51,583 nt of DNA from assembly GCA_934438075.1 (NCBI GenBank), contig CAKSBF010000015.1, forward strand, positions 1 through 51,583, written 5' to 3'. A model generated the notes under the pieces. The model saw nothing but the letters and a program-made list of their open reading frames with translations, was not told the DNA's origin and made no database searches. This stretch comes from an uncultured Clostridia bacterium. GTDB taxonomy: Bacteria > Bacillota > Clostridia > UBA1381 > UBA9506. Both the position numbers and the translations under genes were made by a program. Positions 16,554-25,155 of this stretch are shown here, piece by piece (within the stretch, counting starts at the first letter, position 1; every line of letters begins with the position of its first letter).

Positions 16554-17251
16554 AGCAGACCCTCCTTTGAATCTGATTTTTTAAACTTTTTTTGTACATA
16601 TAAATTACCTGCGGTATCAAGATATGCAATAAAAACATCCTGAACTTTTTCAACCTGAAATGCTTTTAGTCTTTCCAGCAGCCATTCTTCCGTCAGGTTG
16701 GCACTTTTTAGTGCGGCACGGTTAATCATGCCGTCGGCTATGAGCAAAAACGGCAGTCCTTCATATTCAATGCTGAGGTTTAAGTCTGCCGGCGTAAGAG
16801 GTCTTTTGTTTGATTTTGGAATGATGCTGAGCATGCCGTTCGTTTCAATGATCGCATATTCTACATCCATTAAATTGGCATAACCGTTTGTGCGCAGCTC
16901 TTCCATTAAATCGTCGATATTAAAACGCAGACGTTCCATTTCTTTTTCTAATACCCTGCCTTTTTCAATCAATACGGTCGGGGAGCCGGATATAATTTTT
17001 CTTACGTGTCTGCTTTTCAGCGTTAAAAATGAAAAAGTGGCTTCCGCAATCACTAAAGTTAAGATTGGAACTACCCCGTTTACTAAGGGAGTACCGACAT
17101 TTTCCATCGGTATGGAAGCAAGCTCTGAAATCATCATTGCTACAACTAATTCTGAAGGCTGCAATTGACCGATTTGCCGCTTGCCCATAATTCGCAGAGC
17201 GGCAACGACCAATATGTATAATATTATTGTTCTGACAAAAGCTATCATCAT
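16550..17251 (-). CDS. DUF421 (YetF-like) membrane protein
   Basis: A 233-residue protein with three N-terminal membrane segments (IAFVRTIILYILVVAALRIMG, then PSELVVAMMISELASIPM and a third) followed by a cytosolic YetF C-terminal domain. The family hallmarks are MGKRQIGQLQPSELV and the region ERLRFNIDDLMEELRTNGYANLMDVEYAIIETNG. The start at 17251 is preceded by AGAAGGG. It is divergent from sucrose phosphorylase across 73 bases and coupled to DUF4363. No biochemical function is established for the family. Confidence 0.9.
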   Translation of the reverse strand: MMIAFVRTIILYILVVAALRIMGKRQIGQLQPSELVVAMMISELASIPMENVGTPLVNGVVPILTLVIAEATFSFLTLKSRHVRKIISGSPTVLIEKGRVLEKEMERLRFNIDDLMEELRTNGYANLMDVEYAIIETNGMLSIIPKSNKRPLTPADLNLSIEYEGLPFLLIADGMINRAALKSANLTEEWLLERLKAFQVEKVQDVFIAYLDTAGNLYVQKKFKKSDSKEGLL

Positions 17252-17324
17252 AATTTATATCCCTTCTTTCAAGGGTAGTATTTCCGTGTTTTGAAAATAT
17301 ATGTAAAATGCTTGGAGGAAAATC

Positions 17325-18743
17325 ATGAAAAATGAAATTATGCTGATTACTTATGCAGACAGCCTGGGCAACAATCTTTCCGAGTTAGAAAAAGTATTGA
17401 AACAATATTTTTACGGCGCCGTCGGAGCGGTGCATATTTTGCCGTTTTTTCCTTCGTCGGCAGACCGCGGCTTTGCACCAATTTGTTATGACGAGGTTGA
17501 CGAGCGATTCGGAAATTTTGATGATGTTCGTCGGTTGGCGGATGAATATGATTTAATGTTTGACTTTATGGTTAATCATATTTCTAAACATTCATTGTAT
17601 TTTAAAGATTTTTTGCTTCATGGGGAGCAATCCCCTTATCGGGATTTTTTTATTAATTATCAGCAATTTTGGGGAGGGGAGCCGAGTGAGGAAGAGCTTT
17701 CCAAGATTTATCGGAGAAATCCGCGCGCACCATATATAGAAGTGCAATTTGCGGACGGAAACAGTGAAAAGTTATGGTGTACATTCAGCGAAGAACAGAT
17801 TGATATTAATGTGAGCAGTGAAGTTACAAAACAATTTATTTGTAAAACACTGGAAGACATGTGCAGGCGCGGTGCAAAAATAATCCGCCTGGACGCTTTT
17901 GCCTATGCTGTGAAAAAGAGGGGAAGCAGCTGTTTTTTTGCAGAACCGGAGATATGGGAGCTGCTTTCATGGATTCAGGGCATTACACAGCCATATGGAG
18001 TTGAGATTTTGCCGGAGGTGCACGAACACTACAGTATTGCCTTAAAACTCGCAGAGCACGGATATTGGACATATGATTTTGCTTTGCCGTTGCTGCTCTT
18101 GCATGCTCTTTATACAGGCAGAACAGATCGTCTCGTGCACTGGCTGACCATCTGTCCCCGGCGGCAGTTTACTACCTTGGATACTCATGATGGCATTGGT
18201 GTGGTGGATGCGGTTGATTTATTGACGCAGGAGGAAATAGATGAGACAAAGGAATGGCTTTTTTCAAAAGGTGCTAATGTAAAACGAATCTATAATACGG
18301 AACAGTACAATAATCTGGATGTTTATCAGGTTAACTGTACGTATTATTCTGCGTTGGGAAATGACGATAAGGCGTATCTTTTAGCACGTGCCATTCAGTT
18401 TTTTGCACCGGGGATTCCGCAGGTATATTATGTGGGAATGCTTGCGGGTAAAAATGACATTGCACTGCTTGAAGAGACAAAGGAAGGAAGAAATATTAAT
18501 CGTCATTATTATAGTATGGAGGAGGTTAAGGAAGAAGTGCAGCGGCCGGTGGTGCGGGCATTGCTTTCTCTTATGAGATTTCGCAACCGCTGTGCAGCTT
18601 TTTCGGGCGAAATTTCTTTGCAGGCTCAGGGCAGTATGCTGACGATAAGACGAATTAACGGAGCTTCGGAGGCAGAACTCAGCGCCGATTTGAAAACACA
18701 TGATTTTACGGTTTATGAGAACGGAAATCCGCTTGATTTTTGA
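17325..18743 (+). CDS. Sucrose phosphorylase (GH13)
   Basis: A 472-residue GH13 enzyme. Sucrose phosphorylase converts sucrose and phosphate into glucose 1-phosphate and fructose. The family start KNEIMLITYADSLG and the catalytic triad are clear: nucleophile D190 (RLDAFAY), acid/base E231 (LPEVHEHY) and D289 (LDTHDGIG), nearly the same numbering as the well-studied bifidobacterial enzyme. YDFALPLLLLHALYTG and PGIPQVYYVGMLAGKND also match. The ATG has TTGGAGG upstream. The next gene is a fructokinase for the fructose released. Related specificities (sucrose 6-phosphate, glucosylglycerate) cannot be fully excluded. No sugar transporter gene is nearby. Confidence 0.9.
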   Translation: MKNEIMLITYADSLGNNLSELEKVLKQYFYGAVGAVHILPFFPSSADRGFAPICYDEVDERFGNFDDVRRLADEYDLMFDFMVNHISKHSLYFKDFLLHGEQSPYRDFFINYQQFWGGEPSEEELSKIYRRNPRAPYIEVQFADGNSEKLWCTFSEEQIDINVSSEVTKQFICKTLEDMCRRGAKIIRLDAFAYAVKKRGSSCFFAEPEIWELLSWIQGITQPYGVEILPEVHEHYSIALKLAEHGYWTYDFALPLLLLHALYTGRTDRLVHWLTICPRRQFTTLDTHDGIGVVDAVDLLTQEEIDETKEWLFSKGANVKRIYNTEQYNNLDVYQVNCTYYSALGNDDKAYLLARAIQFFAPGIPQVYYVGMLAGKNDIALLEETKEGRNINRHYYSMEEVKEEVQRPVVRALLSLMRFRNRCAAFSGEISLQAQGSMLTIRRINGASEAELSADLKTHDFTVYENGNPLDF

Positions 18744-18797
18744 ATCTATGTAGGTTATAATAAAAAATAAGTCAAAAGAAACGGAGAGAAAAAGGGC

Positions 18798-19772
18798 ATG
18801 GAAAAAATATTTGATATTGTGGCTCTTGGTGAAATGTTAATTGATTTTACACCATGCGGAAAAAGTGAGCAGGGTCATGAGCTGTTGGAAGCAAATCCGG
18901 GCGGTGCGCCCTGCAACATGTTGGCCATGGCTGCAAAGCTTGGGGCAAAAACAGCTTTCATCGGTAAGGTTGGAGCGGACAGCTTTGGTAAAATGCTAAA
19001 GCAAGCGGCGGAAAATGCCGGAATTTGCACGAACGGAATGGTCTTAGACGAGAAGGTTTTTACTACTCTTGCTTTTGTGCATCTAGACCAATCGGGAGAT
19101 CGCAGTTTCAGCTTTTGCCGCAAGCCGGGTGCGGATACTTGTCTGCGTGCGGACGAGCTTCGGAGAGATATTATACAGAATGCAAAGATATTTCACATAG
19201 GGACACTTTCCATGACGGATGAACCTGCGAAAACTGCAACGCAGGAGGCGGTGTTGCTGGCTAAAAACAGCGGTGCGATCATTTCATTTGATCCTAATAT
19301 CAGACCGCTTTTGTGGGAGAATATTGATCGGGCAAAGGAGACAATGGAATGGGGCTTTGCAAGGTGTGATATTTTGAAAATTTCTGATGATGAGTTAAAA
19401 TTAGCGACAGGGGTTGCGGATAATCAATTGGCTATTGACAAATTGCTTGCACGCTATCCGAACATCCATCTTGCGTTTGTAACTATGGGAAAAGACGGAT
19501 GTCTTTGGAGATGCGGAGAGCGCAGCGGTACCTGCGCTTCGCCTGAGGTCAGGACAATTGATACAACCGGTGCGGGCGATACCTTTATGGGTTGTTGCCT
19601 TGCACTTGTTGCTCAAAAGGAGCTTTGCAATTTGACAGATAGGGAGATTGCGGATATGGTTCGGTTTGCAAATGCTGCCGCGGCGATTGTAACGACGAGA
19701 AAAGGTGCACTGCAATCCATGCCGAAGCGTGATGAAGTAAATCAATTGCTGAAGGATTTTAACAGAAACTAA
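18798..19772 (+). CDS. scrK: Fructokinase (PfkB family)
   Basis: A 324-residue ribokinase-family sugar kinase, best read as fructokinase (fructose to fructose 6-phosphate). N-terminal ALGEMLIDF, the substrate-binding stretch NPGGAPCNM and the ATP-site signature DTTGAGDTFMG with catalytic D261 are typical of ScrK. It lies 54 bases after sucrose phosphorylase in the same direction, consistent with a two-step sucrose route. The start has a GGAG about 12 bases upstream. Confidence 0.88.
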   Translation: MEKIFDIVALGEMLIDFTPCGKSEQGHELLEANPGGAPCNMLAMAAKLGAKTAFIGKVGADSFGKMLKQAAENAGICTNGMVLDEKVFTTLAFVHLDQSGDRSFSFCRKPGADTCLRADELRRDIIQNAKIFHIGTLSMTDEPAKTATQEAVLLAKNSGAIISFDPNIRPLLWENIDRAKETMEWGFARCDILKISDDELKLATGVADNQLAIDKLLARYPNIHLAFVTMGKDGCLWRCGERSGTCASPEVRTIDTTGAGDTFMGCCLALVAQKELCNLTDREIADMVRFANAAAAIVTTRKGALQSMPKRDEVNQLLKDFNRN

Positions 19773-19827
19773 GCCCGCCGTGCTGTGCGTGCGATAAAAA
19801 TACAAAGGTATAAAAAGGTGTGACAAT

Positions 19828-21156
19828 ATGAACATGACGTCGGGGTCGCTGAGTAAGCAAATTCTTTGTTTCAGCATACCTCTTATTCTATCAAATCTAC
19901 TGCAGATATGCTTTAATATGTCTGATATTGCGGTTGTGGGTAAGTTTTCCGGGCCGGAAGCCCTCGGAGCTGTTGGTTCGACAACCATTTTGGTTACGTT
20001 GTTCACCGGTTTTCTTATCGGGATGGGAAACGGTGTGAATGTGCTAGTTGCAAGATATCTTGGGCGAAAGGATGATAAGGCGGTTAGGGAGGCAGTCCAT
20101 TCATCCGTGATTATTTGTTTTATATCAGGATTGCTGCTCCTTGTTCTTGGGCTTATTTTTTCCGGAAAGTTGCTTCACGTACTGAATACGAAGCAAGAGC
20201 TTATAGGCGGCGCAAAACTCTATTTGAAAATTTATTTTTGGGGAATGCCGGCTCTTGCTGTATACAATTTTGGAAATGCCGTTTTGAGTGCTGCCGGCGA
20301 TACAAAAAGGCCGCTTTATTATTTAGCCACAGCAGGAATAATCAATGTTGTGCTGAATCTTCTTTTTGTTGTTGTTTTTAAAAGGAGCGTTGATGGAGTT
20401 GCGGCGGCGAGCGTTATTTCGCAGTATATTTCAGCGGTGTTGATTGTGTCATTTCTTGTAAAACATAAGCTGGTTTACGGAATTGAAACAAAATCGCTCA
20501 AGTTAAATAAAAAGTATGCTGCCGATATTTTAAAACTGGGCTTGCCATCGGGATTTCAAAATGCAATTTTTGCAATTGCTAATTTGTTCATACAGACCGG
20601 TGTAAACAGTTTTGACGCTGTGGTTGTTGAAGGAAATGCCGCGGCTGCAAATGCTGATCCGCTTATTTATGATGTAATGGCGGCATTTTACATGGCGTGT
20701 TCCAGTTTTATGAGTCAAAATCATGGCGCCGGTAACAAAAAACGGGTTATCAAAAGTTATTACATATCATTGGCATACTCTGCCGGAGCCGGCGCGGTGC
20801 TCGGCTTTCTGATGGTCGTTTTTGGGCATCAGTTTTTGTCGCTTTTTACCAATGAGCAGCAAGTCATAAACGAAGGTATGATTCGTCTTGAAATCATGGG
20901 ATTTTCTTATGTAATTTCGGCTTTTATGGATTGCACGATTGCTGCTTCACGAGGGTTGGGAAAAACGCTTGTGCCGACTGTTATTGTTGTCATTGGCTCA
21001 TGCATATTCCGCGTAGCGTGGATATATACAGTGTTTGCCTACTTTCAAACAATTTTTTCGCTTTATCTTTTGTATGCCTTTTCATGGACAATCACAGCAG
21101 TGGCAGAAATTATATATTTTGTTATGGCGTATAAAAAGGCGGTTAGTATATATTAA
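19828..21156 (+). CDS. MATE family efflux transporter (second copy in the window)
   Basis: A 442-residue polytopic MATE antiporter with about twelve membrane segments. The N-terminal SKQILCFSIPLILSNLLQICF and MSDIAVVGKFSG, and FGNAVLSAAGDTKRPLYYL in the middle, match the family. It is related to but clearly different from the copy at 337-1719. It starts 55 bases after fructokinase, after an AAAAAGGTG site, so it may be read through from the sucrose genes although no functional link is evident. The substrate is unknown. Confidence 0.88.
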   Translation: MNMTSGSLSKQILCFSIPLILSNLLQICFNMSDIAVVGKFSGPEALGAVGSTTILVTLFTGFLIGMGNGVNVLVARYLGRKDDKAVREAVHSSVIICFISGLLLLVLGLIFSGKLLHVLNTKQELIGGAKLYLKIYFWGMPALAVYNFGNAVLSAAGDTKRPLYYLATAGIINVVLNLLFVVVFKRSVDGVAAASVISQYISAVLIVSFLVKHKLVYGIETKSLKLNKKYAADILKLGLPSGFQNAIFAIANLFIQTGVNSFDAVVVEGNAAAANADPLIYDVMAAFYMACSSFMSQNHGAGNKKRVIKSYYISLAYSAGAGAVLGFLMVVFGHQFLSLFTNEQQVINEGMIRLEIMGFSYVISAFMDCTIAASRGLGKTLVPTVIVVIGSCIFRVAWIYTVFAYFQTIFSLYLLYAFSWTITAVAEIIYFVMAYKKAVSIY

Positions 21157-21184
21157 TTATCGCTTGAGTTGTGGTATGGCTTTG

Positions 21185-21212
21185 TTGACTTTTTTATAGA
21201 TTGTGATATAAT
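21185..21212 (+). promoter_or_regulatory. Promoter upstream of the esterase leader
   Basis: TTGACT (21185-21190), 16 bases, TATAAT (21207-21212). The transcript would begin near 21219, leaving about 195 nt before the esterase start. Confidence 0.7.
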
Positions 21213-21218
21213 ACCCAC

Positions 21219-21390
21219 AGAAAGCTATGCTGCGAGGTCTTTGAGGTTGCTATTTTATGCGTGCGGTCAACGGAGTGGGGACAGTTTCACAAAAAATGGT
21301 CTTATAAGCATTTTTTGTATAGAGCATGCACAGAGAAAAATTTGCCGTACAGGTCTGCCGGTAGCGGCGAGTATGGAAAAGAATTTGTTG
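21219..21390 (+). ncRNA. Structured leader or small RNA before the esterase gene
   Basis: No convincing gene fits here. The RNA can form a closing stem (CUAU-GCUGC with GCGGC-AUGG), a large internal bubble, a 7-bp central stem UGCGUGC/GCAUGCA, and an apical 9-bp hairpin CAAAAAAUG/CAUUUUUUG. A long rod with a central bubble and strong promoter is reminiscent of 6S RNA, but I could not match conserved 6S bases, so this is only a candidate. It could equally be the 5' leader of the esterase mRNA. Confidence 0.35.
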
Positions 21391-21412
21391 GGGAAAGGTA
21401 TAGGTGATTACG

Positions 21413-22180
21413 ATGGCTTTGTGTACAATGCATTTATTTAGTGAAGCGTTGGGAATGCAGACAACGGTGAACGTCGTAATTCCGCAAAATAGTACAAGCG
21501 GAGAAATCGGTGTGTCAGAGAGCAAAGGGGGAAAACATTATAAATGCCTTTATTTGCTTCATGGGTTGAGTGATGACGGCAGTATATGGCTGAGACGGAC
21601 ATCAATCGAGCGGTATGCGCAGGAATATGGCATTTGCGTTGTAATGCCTTTTGCTGCTAAAAGTTTTTATACGGACATGAAATATGGTGAAAAATATTAT
21701 ACTTATATTGCTGAAGAACTTCCAAAACTGATGCATGAATTTTTCCATTTATCGGATAGACGGGAAGATAATTATGTTGCCGGCCTGTCCATGGGTGGTT
21801 ATGGGGCATTAAAAATAGGTCTGAAAAATTGTGAGCATTTTTGTGCTGCGGCAGGTCTTTCATCTGTTGCGGACATAGAGGGTAGCTCACAGCTGTTTCG
21901 AGAGGCATTTTATCCGATTTTCGGAGAAAATTTGGAGATACCGGACAGTGAGAATTTATTTAAACTGGCAGAAGCAAAAAACGGACATCCGTTAAAACCG
22001 CGCATTTTTATGGCTGTGGGGACGGAGGATTCCTTATATGAGGGCAATTGCAAGTTAAGAGAGGCGTTTCAAGGCCTGGATTATGATTTTACATATTGTG
22101 AATCTGCCGGCACGCACAGCTGGGAATTTTGGGATGAATATATTCAATATGTGTTGGCGTGGATGTTTGGGGAAAAATAG
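21413..22180 (+). CDS. Alpha/beta-hydrolase esterase (tributyrin esterase / EstA-like)
   Basis: A 255-residue serine esterase of the esterase D/S-formylglutathione hydrolase superfamily, cleaving short acyl or acetyl esters. The nucleophile elbow is GLSMGGYG with S126. The likely acid is the Asp in VGTEDSLYEGN, and the base is H235 in GTHSWEFWDEYI. The oxyanion loop LLHGLSDDGSIWLRR is also typical. There is no signal peptide, so it is cytosolic. I chose the ATG at 21413 with AGGTGA 6 bases upstream; a GTG at 21404 is possible. It is preceded by a long folded leader. Confidence 0.85.
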   Translation: MALCTMHLFSEALGMQTTVNVVIPQNSTSGEIGVSESKGGKHYKCLYLLHGLSDDGSIWLRRTSIERYAQEYGICVVMPFAAKSFYTDMKYGEKYYTYIAEELPKLMHEFFHLSDRREDNYVAGLSMGGYGALKIGLKNCEHFCAAAGLSSVADIEGSSQLFREAFYPIFGENLEIPDSENLFKLAEAKNGHPLKPRIFMAVGTEDSLYEGNCKLREAFQGLDYDFTYCESAGTHSWEFWDEYIQYVLAWMFGEK

Positions 22181-22234
22181 AAGTAAACACTTTAGCTCCC
22201 GCGGGACAGAAACGGTCGTCGCGGTTGACACTGC

Positions 22235-22263
22235 TTTACAATTATTTATCGGTGAGATTATAT
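22235..22263 (+). promoter_or_regulatory. Probable promoter of the KDG-kinase-like gene
   Basis: TTTACA (22235-22240), 17 bases, TTATAT (22258-22263), about 85 bases before the start codon. Confidence 0.4.
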
Positions 22264-22348
22264 AACACGGCTTGCTTTGTGGGGCAGCTACCATAAAGCG
22301 AAAAACGGCTGTTTTGTATATTTATTTTTATACGGGAGGGAATTTTAT

Positions 22349-23386
22349 ATGACTATGTTTCATCAAGGGAAAAAACCATTTAAAGTACTGGGGTTTGGTG
22401 AGGTTATGCTTCGTTTGTCTCCGGTTGGCAAAGAGAGAATTTCACAAAGCGAGACTTTTGAAAAAAAATCAGGCGGTTCGGAGCTGAATGTTGTAGCGGG
22501 AATTTCTCAGCTTGGATTGAGAACCGGCATAATCACTAAACTGCCGGACAATGAAATCGGAAAGTTTATTAAAAATAAAATTCGTTACAGCGGCATCAGT
22601 GATGATTATATCGTATATGATCAGAAAGATGACAAGCGTTTGGGCGTATATTATTATGAAAGCGGTGCTTATCCGCGTGTGCCGACTGTGGTTTATGACC
22701 GGGGCAATTCATCTTTTACTCATTTTCGAGCACAGGAATTGCCGGAAAATGTTTATACTGAAACGGATATTTTTCATGTAAGCGGTATTACCTTGGCTCT
22801 TTCCGAGCAAATACGGAAGGAAGCCATTGAGATGATGCAGCGTTTTAAAAAGGCAGGCGCCTGTATTTCATTTGACGTTAACTACCGCGCAACTTTGTGG
22901 GACGAAGATACTGCACGGGAAACTATTTCTGAAATTTTACCGTATATTGATATTCTGTTTATTTCAGAAGAAACCTTGCGGAGAATGTTTCGTCAGACAG
23001 GAACTTTGGAAGAGATTCATCGTAATTTTGCAGAACTTCATCCAAATCTGAAGGTGATTCTCAGTACAATGCGCCAGGCAACGTCGCCGACACGCCATAC
23101 CTTTACTTCTTTGGTGTATGATTGCACTAAAAAAGAATTTTTCAGTGAGGAACCCTATCGTGATATCGAAGTAGTAGACAGAATAGGCAGCGGTGATGCT
23201 TACGTTGCGGGGGCTTTGTTTGGTCTTTTAAAGTATGGCGGAATTGATGAGGCAGTGCGCTTTGGTAATGCGATGGCAGCTTTGAAAAACACAATACCGG
23301 GTGATATGACGGCCTGTGATTTTAACGATATTAAGAGAGTTATTGATGCGCATGTATCAGGTCAGAGCAGCGAAATGGTACGTTGA
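22349..23386 (+). CDS. PfkB family sugar kinase (2-keto-3-deoxygluconate kinase-like)
   Basis: A 345-residue ribokinase-family kinase. The N-terminus KVLGFGEVMLRLSP, the substrate motif KKSGGSELNVVAG and the catalytic DRIGSGDAYVAG (D283) fit KDG kinases, which phosphorylate 2-keto-3-deoxygluconate in hexuronate breakdown. Insertions such as ATSPTRHTFTSLVYD are common in this subgroup. The start at 22349 has GGGAGGG 8 bases upstream; the longer frame back to 22277 has no ribosome site. No KDPG aldolase or uronate gene is adjacent, so the substrate is less certain than the fold. Confidence 0.75.
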   Translation: MTMFHQGKKPFKVLGFGEVMLRLSPVGKERISQSETFEKKSGGSELNVVAGISQLGLRTGIITKLPDNEIGKFIKNKIRYSGISDDYIVYDQKDDKRLGVYYYESGAYPRVPTVVYDRGNSSFTHFRAQELPENVYTETDIFHVSGITLALSEQIRKEAIEMMQRFKKAGACISFDVNYRATLWDEDTARETISEILPYIDILFISEETLRRMFRQTGTLEEIHRNFAELHPNLKVILSTMRQATSPTRHTFTSLVYDCTKKEFFSEEPYRDIEVVDRIGSGDAYVAGALFGLLKYGGIDEAVRFGNAMAALKNTIPGDMTACDFNDIKRVIDAHVSGQSSEMVR

Positions 23387-23402
23387 AAAGAAAGGAAACT
23401 AT

Positions 23403-24131
23403 ATGAGGCAGGATGGCTACACTCTGGATTGCTGGACAGAAAGAGACTATAAAAGCTTAATGAGTTTTCTGCGAAGAAATGCAGAAGAGGGATATCGGCA
23501 GTTCAGTGAAAAGCTGATACCGGAAAGTGAGCCGATCCTGGGAGTGAAGAAGCCGTTTTTGCGGATGGTCGGCAAGCAGATTTCACAGGGAAACTGGAGG
23601 GAATATCTTACATTTTGCCGAAATGATACCTTTGAAGAGATCGTTTTGCAGGGAATAGTGATAGGTCTTGCGCCTGTTAATTTTGACGAATTATGTACCT
23701 TGTGCGATGCTTATATTCCGTTGATAAAAAACTGGGCTGCGTGTGATTTTTTTTGCTGCGGATTGAAAAGAGTGAAAAAATTTCGTAAGGGTTTTTTACC
23801 GAAAATACAGGCATATCTCATATCGGAAAATCCTTGGGAAAGACGGGTTGCGTTAGTGCTTTTGCGTGCGCACTATATGACGGAGGAATATGTTGACCAA
23901 CTTCTTGTTTGGGCGCAGGAGTCCGTTTGCGAACATTATTATGTTCAAATGGCACATGCATGGCTGCTTGCCGAATGTTATACAAAATATCCGGAGCAGA
24001 CTTATCAATATTTAAAGGATTGCTGTTTGGGACCGGAGATTTTAAACAAAGCAGTGCAGAAAATTCGCGATTCTTACCGCGTCAGTGAAGAATGGAAGGA
24101 AAAGGCGACCATATTTCGAAGAAAATTATAG
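23403..24131 (+). CDS. DNA alkylation repair protein (AlkD-like HEAT repeat)
   Basis: A 242-residue all-helical protein of the AlkC/AlkD DNA glycosylase family, which removes alkylated bases (7-methylguanine, 3-methyladenine). HEAT-like helices are visible throughout. The characteristic stretches are GVKKPFLRMVGKQI near the N-terminus, IKNWAACDFFCCG (aromatic Trp and catalytic-type Asp) and ENPWERRVALVLL. The ATG at 23403 follows AAAGGAA; the frame extends upstream inside the kinase gene without support. It is probably co-transcribed with the kinase 16 bases upstream. The substrate is inferred from family. Confidence 0.8.
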   Translation: MRQDGYTLDCWTERDYKSLMSFLRRNAEEGYRQFSEKLIPESEPILGVKKPFLRMVGKQISQGNWREYLTFCRNDTFEEIVLQGIVIGLAPVNFDELCTLCDAYIPLIKNWAACDFFCCGLKRVKKFRKGFLPKIQAYLISENPWERRVALVLLRAHYMTEEYVDQLLVWAQESVCEHYYVQMAHAWLLAECYTKYPEQTYQYLKDCCLGPEILNKAVQKIRDSYRVSEEWKEKATIFRRKL

Positions 24132-24138
24132 TTTACTA

Positions 24139-24167
24139 TTTCTTTTCCTGAAAAAATATGATATACT
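24139..24167 (+). promoter_or_regulatory. Possible promoter of truB
   Basis: TTTCTT (24139-24144), 17 bases, TATACT (24162-24167). The -35 is weak; the -10 is good. Confidence 0.35.
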
Positions 24168-24206
24168 GAAAATAAAGATCAGAACAAAACATACAGGGGT
24201 GTTTTC

Positions 24207-25109
24207 GTGCAGGGAATTTTAATTGTAAATAAACCGAAAGGAATGACGTCGCACGACGTAGTTTCGTTTGCAAGGCGTACTTTTGGTATGCGCCGTATTG
24301 GTCACACGGGAACGCTTGATCCGGACGCGGAAGGAGTTTTGCCGATTCTTTTAGGCAATGCAACGAAGCTTTCCGATTTGTTGACTGCCGAGGAAAAATC
24401 TTATACGGCGCGAGTGCGCCTGGGTGTGGCAACTGATACTTATGATATAAGCGGCAAGATATTAGAAAGCAGAACGGTCAATGTGTCGCAAACAGATGTT
24501 CAGGCACTCTTGAAGGATTTTATCGGAGAACAGTTGCAGATTCCACCGATGTATTCGGCAATTAAAATAAACGGGAAAAAATTGTATCAGCTGGCTCGGC
24601 AAGGCTTAGAGGTAGAACGCCGGGCAAGAAATATTACTATAAACAGGCTGACGGCTTATAATTTTGCGAAGGATAATACGTCTTTTTCTCTAGATATTGA
24701 TTGTTCCAAGGGGACCTATATTCGAACACTTTGCCATGATATCGGACAGAGACTTGGCTGCGGTGCGTGTATGGAAAGTTTGCTGCGGACACGCACGGGT
24801 CAGTTTACCTTAGAGAATGCATATACTTTGGAGGAAATTGAGCAACGGATGCGCGCAAATGAGATACAAACATTATTGCTTTCGGTTGACGACGTACTGA
24901 CACGTTTTGCAAAACATACGGTGTCGGAGGAAAATGCATTGAAGATACGCAACGGCTTGCGGTTGCGTACGGAGCAAATCGGGCTTTGTGCCGAACCGGG
25001 GGCTTATGTGCGTTTGTATGACCGTACAGGTCTTTTTTGTCTGGCTTCCGTACTGCGTGACGGCAACGGAAAAAATGTAATTAAAATAGAGAAGACCTTT
25101 TTTAGCTGA
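24207..25109 (+). CDS. truB: tRNA pseudouridine(55) synthase TruB
   Basis: A 300-residue TruB that makes pseudouridine 55 in the T loop of tRNAs. The N-terminus GILIVNKPKGMTSHDVV and the catalytic motif GTLDPDAEGVLP (D38) are clear. The RIGHTG and GTYIRTLCHDIG segments and a C-terminal PUA-like part are present. The GTG start follows AGGGGTG. It is paired with ribF as in many bacteria, but rbfA/infB upstream and rpsO downstream, the usual neighbours, are missing. Confidence 0.96.
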   Translation: MQGILIVNKPKGMTSHDVVSFARRTFGMRRIGHTGTLDPDAEGVLPILLGNATKLSDLLTAEEKSYTARVRLGVATDTYDISGKILESRTVNVSQTDVQALLKDFIGEQLQIPPMYSAIKINGKKLYQLARQGLEVERRARNITINRLTAYNFAKDNTSFSLDIDCSKGTYIRTLCHDIGQRLGCGACMESLLRTRTGQFTLENAYTLEEIEQRMRANEIQTLLLSVDDVLTRFAKHTVSEENALKIRNGLRLRTEQIGLCAEPGAYVRLYDRTGLFCLASVLRDGNGKNVIKIEKTFFS

Positions 25110-25155
25110 CAAAGGACATATTCATATAAAAACATATTTTAGGGAGGTAGAAGGA

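Noticed and set aside
21169..21441. Open frame encoding about 90 residues before the esterase
   Set aside because: It starts before the promoter, has no ribosome site, shows no recognisable protein pattern, and overlaps the folded RNA and the esterase start.
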